Of a stretch of DNA of 8,273 nt, positions 5,737 to 8,273 are shown piece after piece; within the stretch, counting starts at the first letter, position 1, and each line of letters opens with the position of its first letter. The notes beneath the pieces are model-generated. The model was not told the origin of the DNA. It was given only the letters and a program-made list of their open reading frames with translations, and ran no database searches. The position numbers were made by a program, and so were the translations under genes. The stretch covers positions 1-8,273 of the forward strand of contig JACPQP010000357.1 in the NCBI GenBank assembly GCA_016190465.1, written 5' to 3'. This DNA is from Chloroflexota bacterium (GTDB taxonomy: Bacteria; Chloroflexota; UBA6077; FW602-bin22; JACPQP01).

Positions 5737-7497
5737 ATGATCGGACGCACTTTAAACGGTGTCTACCGGCTGTCCGAGCTGGTCGGCGGTGGCGGATTCG
5801 CCGACGTCTACCTGGGTCGTGACCTCCGCACCAACACGATCGTCGCGGTCAAGGTGTTGCACCCCCACTTCGCCCGCGATCAGGCCATCCTCCGCAAGTT
5901 TGACGACGAAGCCCGCACCGCGCAGGCTCTCGTCGAGCCTCACGTCGTCCGCGTCCTCGACGCCGGACAGGATGAGGGGACCTACTTCATCGTGATGGAG
6001 TACGTCCAGGGCCACACGCTCGCCCACCTGGTCCAGACACGCGGCGGGCTTCCGGTAGACGAGGCGGTGGGCTATGTCTGCCAGGTGCTCCAGGCGCTGG
6101 AGGCCGCGCACCAGGCGAGGATCGTCCACCGCGACATCAAGCCGCTCAACGTGATGGTGATGCCGGATGGGGTCGCGAAGGTGATGGACTTTGGCATCGC
6201 CAAGCAGGAAGCAGCGGGGACTATGACCCGGACGGGGATGTACCTGGGGACGCCCGAATACATGTCCCCCGAGCAGGCAAAGGGGATACCGGTGGACGCC
6301 CGCTCGGACCTGTACTCGACGGCGATCACCCTGTTCGAGCTGCTGGCGGGCCAGCCCCCGTTCAGGGCGGCCAGCCCGTGGGAGGTGTTGAGCCAGCAGG
6401 TGAACGCTGAGCCGCCGCCCCTGAGCCGCTTTCGGCAGGATGTGCCGCCCGCGCTGGAGCAGGCGGTGGCTCGGGGGCTGGCGAAGGCGCCCGAGCAGCG
6501 GTTCCAGAGCGCGGCGGAGATGCGGCTGGCGCTGGAGCAGGCCATTAGTCGCGAAGTGGCTGGGGTGCCCGCGGACACTGGCCAGAGCCCAGGCGTCTCG
6601 ATCCACAGTCAGCGTCGACCAAGCGGCGAGGGCCCGGCGCCGGCTGGGGAGAATCGCTGGGGCCGCCCCGTGCCCGTCCCCTTTCTCGCGGTCGGGCTGG
6701 TCACCGTGGTGCTGGCGGCCGGGCTGGGGCTCTCCAGGATCGGGGATCTGGCGCCCGCGCCCACTCCCGGACCAACGATCGCCGCGACCGCGACTCGGCC
6801 GTCTTCCAGCCTGGCCTCGTTGCCGACGGCGACGGTGGCGGCGCCCACTCCGGCTCCCCCGCCCCCGACCCCGACGGCGGCGCTGGCGCAGGCAACTGCT
6901 CCTCCCGCGACGGCTACCCGCGTCCCGCCCACGACCACGCCAGCGCGCCCGTCGCCGAGCCCAACGGCGGCGCCGGCGAGGGCGACGCCCGTCGCGCCCA
7001 CCGCGACGCTCGTGGTCGCGCCGACGGCGACGCTGGTTCCCCCCACTCCGGCGCCAGCGCGGGCGGCGGCCGCCGAGGCGCAACCGACAGCACCTGCGGT
7101 CCCGCGGACACCTACCGCGGCTCCCCCCACGCCAACGCCGGCCCCGGTCTACCCGGCGCCCGTGCTGGCCGACGCCCGGGCCGACTCGGGCTCGGTGCTC
7201 CTGAGCTGGAGCTATGGCGGCGCGCTCGCCGCCGACGAGTGGTTCGACGTGATTGCCTGGCCTGTTGGTAGCGAGCCACGCGGCGGCATCGCCAATGTCA
7301 AGGAGACATCCTATCGATTTGGCGGCGGTCGGCCCGCCGGCGACTACAACTGGACGATTGCCGTGATCCGCAAGCAGGACGACCGCGTGACCGAGCTGGT
7401 CCGGGCCGGCGAGACGAAACGCTTCAGTTGGTCACCGCCGGGCGGGGGTGGCGGCGGCTCTCCGCCGCCATGTCCGCCGGACCGGCGAAACTGCTGA
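5737..7497 (+). CDS. Transmembrane Ser/Thr protein kinase (PknB-like) with FN3-like ectodomain
   Basis: A 586-residue Hanks-type kinase. The catalytic domain (about 8-270) is complete: G-loop VGGGGFADVY (16-25), Lys39, Glu58, HRDIKPLN (131-138; Asp133, Asn138), DFG (151-153) and GTPEYMSPE (171-179). The activation loop reads TMTRT (162-166), with TxT sites as in autophosphorylated PknB, so loop autoactivation is likely. One TM helix (about 312-332) leads to a Pro/Thr/Ala-rich linker (336-470), a compact beta domain (about 471-566) resembling fibronectin type III (SVLLSWSY, YRF, YNWTIAVIR), a Gly run and a Cys-containing tail (CPPDRRNC, 579-586). The linker and beta domain should be extracytoplasmic. 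I chose ATG 5737 because of its SD and because the kinase fold begins there; a TTG at 5626 would add 37 unlikely residues. The gene lies downstream of the FHA and vWA genes on the same strand and is probably part of that transcription unit. Confidence 0.94.
   Translation: MIGRTLNGVYRLSELVGGGGFADVYLGRDLRTNTIVAVKVLHPHFARDQAILRKFDDEARTAQALVEPHVVRVLDAGQDEGTYFIVMEYVQGHTLAHLVQTRGGLPVDEAVGYVCQVLQALEAAHQARIVHRDIKPLNVMVMPDGVAKVMDFGIAKQEAAGTMTRTGMYLGTPEYMSPEQAKGIPVDARSDLYSTAITLFELLAGQPPFRAASPWEVLSQQVNAEPPPLSRFRQDVPPALEQAVARGLAKAPEQRFQSAAEMRLALEQAISREVAGVPADTGQSPGVSIHSQRRPSGEGPAPAGENRWGRPVPVPFLAVGLVTVVLAAGLGLSRIGDLAPAPTPGPTIAATATRPSSSLASLPTATVAAPTPAPPPPTPTAALAQATAPPATATRVPPTTTPARPSPSPTAAPARATPVAPTATLVVAPTATLVPPTPAPARAAAAEAQPTAPAVPRTPTAAPPTPTPAPVYPAPVLADARADSGSVLLSWSYGGALAADEWFDVIAWPVGSEPRGGIANVKETSYRFGGGRPAGDYNWTIAVIRKQDDRVTELVRAGETKRFSWSPPGGGGGGSPPPCPPDRRNC
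6742..7146 (+). repeat. Pro/Thr/Ala-rich extracytoplasmic linker of kinase 2
   Basis: Residues about 336-470 are almost only Pro, Thr, Ala, Val and Arg, with recurrent TPT, PTAT and PTATLV units. This should be an extended, disordered wall-spanning segment between the TM helix and the FN3-like domain, and contrasts with the Ala/Thr/Gln-rich, probably helical stalk of kinase 1. Confidence 0.75.
7449..7470 (+). other. Strong GC hairpin at the 3' end of kinase 2
   Basis: TGGCGGCGG (7449-7457) and CCGCCGCCA (7462-7470) form a perfect nine-base-pair stem with a CTCT loop, inside the codons for the Gly-rich tail. No T-tract follows, so it is not a standard terminator. It could slow the 3' end, limit readthrough or stabilise the upstream mRNA, or be a by-product of the Gly/Pro coding bias. 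Confidence 0.5.
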
Positions 7498-7539
7498 GCA
7501 CGCGCCGGCCATCATCCGCGCGTCAGGGGGTTGAACGAG

Positions 7540-8273
7540 ATGGAGACGAGAGATTCGCGCCTTGCGGCCCTGTCCCGCCTGGGCTTGACGACTACCCGTC
7601 TCGCCACCAGGGTCCTCGCCACCCTTGCCCTGCCCCTCCTGCTACTGGCGACCTTTGGCTCCGGGACCCCTGCTGCCGATCCCCCACTGGCCGAGAGTGC
7701 GGGAGGGGGGACGCCCGGACCCGTCAGCCAGTACACCAGATCGGATATGATCCTGGCTGACACCACTCCTACCGTGCGCCAAACCGAAACTGCCCTCGTG
7801 CGATTGCCTGCTGCCCCTCCTGCGCCCTCTCGATCTCCGGCAACCCGCTCGGCCGCGGCGCCGCCAGGTTGGGTGACCCTGCTGAGTGAAGGGTTCGAGG
7901 GGCGCTTTCCAGAGGACAATGGCTGGGTGCTGTACGGCAGCCCGACGTGGAACGATGTTACTTGCTTCGCCCACAGCGGCAGTCGGAGTGGCTGGCCCTC
8001 AGGTAGCACCGACTCTTGCTCTGGCAACTACCGGAACGATCAGTACAGTTGGATGGTGTGGGGACCTTTCAGCCTGGCCGGCGCGTCGCAAGCCCAGCTC
8101 AACTTCTGGTTGTGGCTGGATACGGAGTATGGCGACGACTTCTTCTTCGTGGGCGCATCTATCACGGGGACCAATTTCTACGGCCGGTTGCAAGACGGGA
8201 GCAGCAATGGGGCCTGGCAAGCCCAGTCCTTCGATCTGGGAAATGTTCCTGGGCTTGGGAATCTCCTCGGGCA
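7540..8273 (+). CDS. Secreted beta-sandwich protein, C-terminus beyond the window
   Basis: A frame open from ATG 7540 to the right edge (244 codons plus two bases, no stop). It begins with a long basic n-region (to Arg24) and a hydrophobic core (about 25-39, LALPLLLLATF), with likely signal cleavage near TPAA (43-46). A low-complexity Pro/Ser/Thr stretch follows to about 109. Then comes a beta-rich domain with EGFEGRFP (118-124), GW, AHSGSRSG (144-151), a WGPFSL strand (174-179) and NFWLWLDTEYGDDFFF (188-203). This pattern is familiar from jelly-roll domains of secreted Chloroflexota proteins and from the non-catalytic domains of immune-inhibitor-A type peptidases. No catalytic motif is visible in the part present. 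C142 and C160 could pair. A GGGGG tract (7526-7530) precedes the ATG by nine nucleotides; an in-frame TTG at 7531 is an alternative start. It lies 42 nt after kinase 2 and may be co-transcribed. Confidence 0.8.
   Translation, partial: METRDSRLAALSRLGLTTTRLATRVLATLALPLLLLATFGSGTPAADPPLAESAGGGTPGPVSQYTRSDMILADTTPTVRQTETALVRLPAAPPAPSRSPATRSAAAPPGWVTLLSEGFEGRFPEDNGWVLYGSPTWNDVTCFAHSGSRSGWPSGSTDSCSGNYRNDQYSWMVWGPFSLAGASQAQLNFWLWLDTEYGDDFFFVGASITGTNFYGRLQDGSSNGAWQAQSFDLGNVPGLGNLLG

Noticed and set aside
5752..7083. A 443-codon minus-strand frame opposite kinase 2
   Set aside because: Mostly Arg/Gly low complexity from the complement of Pro/Ala/Thr codons; no RBS or domain.
1..8273. CRISPR array, insertion sequence, tRNA or rRNA
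   Set aside because: No regularly spaced repeats with spacers, no transposase or terminal inverted repeats, and no tRNA/rRNA-like stretch; the repeats seen are all within coding linkers or domains.

Overview
This is a GC-rich window dense in protein-coding sequence. It holds two Hanks-type Ser/Thr kinases with extracytoplasmic C-terminal domains, a membrane FHA protein, a membrane-anchored von Willebrand A (vWA) protein, a zinc-finger gene cut by the left edge and a secreted protein cut by the right edge. The long Thr/Ala 'TATA'-type and Pro/Thr linkers between kinase and ectodomain, the CPxCG zinc ribbons fused to membrane proteins, the GTG starts and the good Shine-Dalgarno sites resemble soil or thermophilic Chloroflexota (Thermomicrobia-like). 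That assignment is inferred from style; there is no rRNA or marker gene here.

Layout. Minus strand, reading leftward from about 2574: kinase 1 (157-2418), then after only 13 nt a GTG-started, B-box-like zinc-finger protein (143 to beyond base 1). Plus strand, reading rightward from about 2661: FHA/zinc-ribbon membrane protein (2796-3809), vWA protein with two tandem beta-rich repeats, one TM segment and a cytoplasmic zinc ribbon (3980-5629), kinase 2 (5737-7497), and a secreted beta-sandwich protein (7540 to beyond 8273). The two arms are separated by a 377-bp region with two back-to-back sigma70-type promoters: TTGATG-18-TATAAT on the minus strand and TTGACT-17-TATTGT on the plus strand. Their -35 boxes lie only 15 bp apart.

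How the genes may work together (inference): both kinases put a catalytic domain in the cytoplasm and a different sensor-like domain outside. The FHA protein is a candidate phosphothreonine reader at the membrane. The vWA protein has an intact MIDAS metal site outside and a zinc ribbon inside. The FHA and vWA proteins carry nearly the same zinc ribbon, CPxCGRxLQPxWAxCPY(C/H), which links them physically or by descent. Together this looks like an envelope phospho-signalling module. It recalls the known kinase/PP2C/vWA (TerY-P) triads but has a different vWA topology, and no PP2C phosphatase is visible in the window.

No tRNA, rRNA, CRISPR array, insertion sequence or convincing intrinsic terminator was seen. 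The long frames opposite the real genes are GC-driven shadows.
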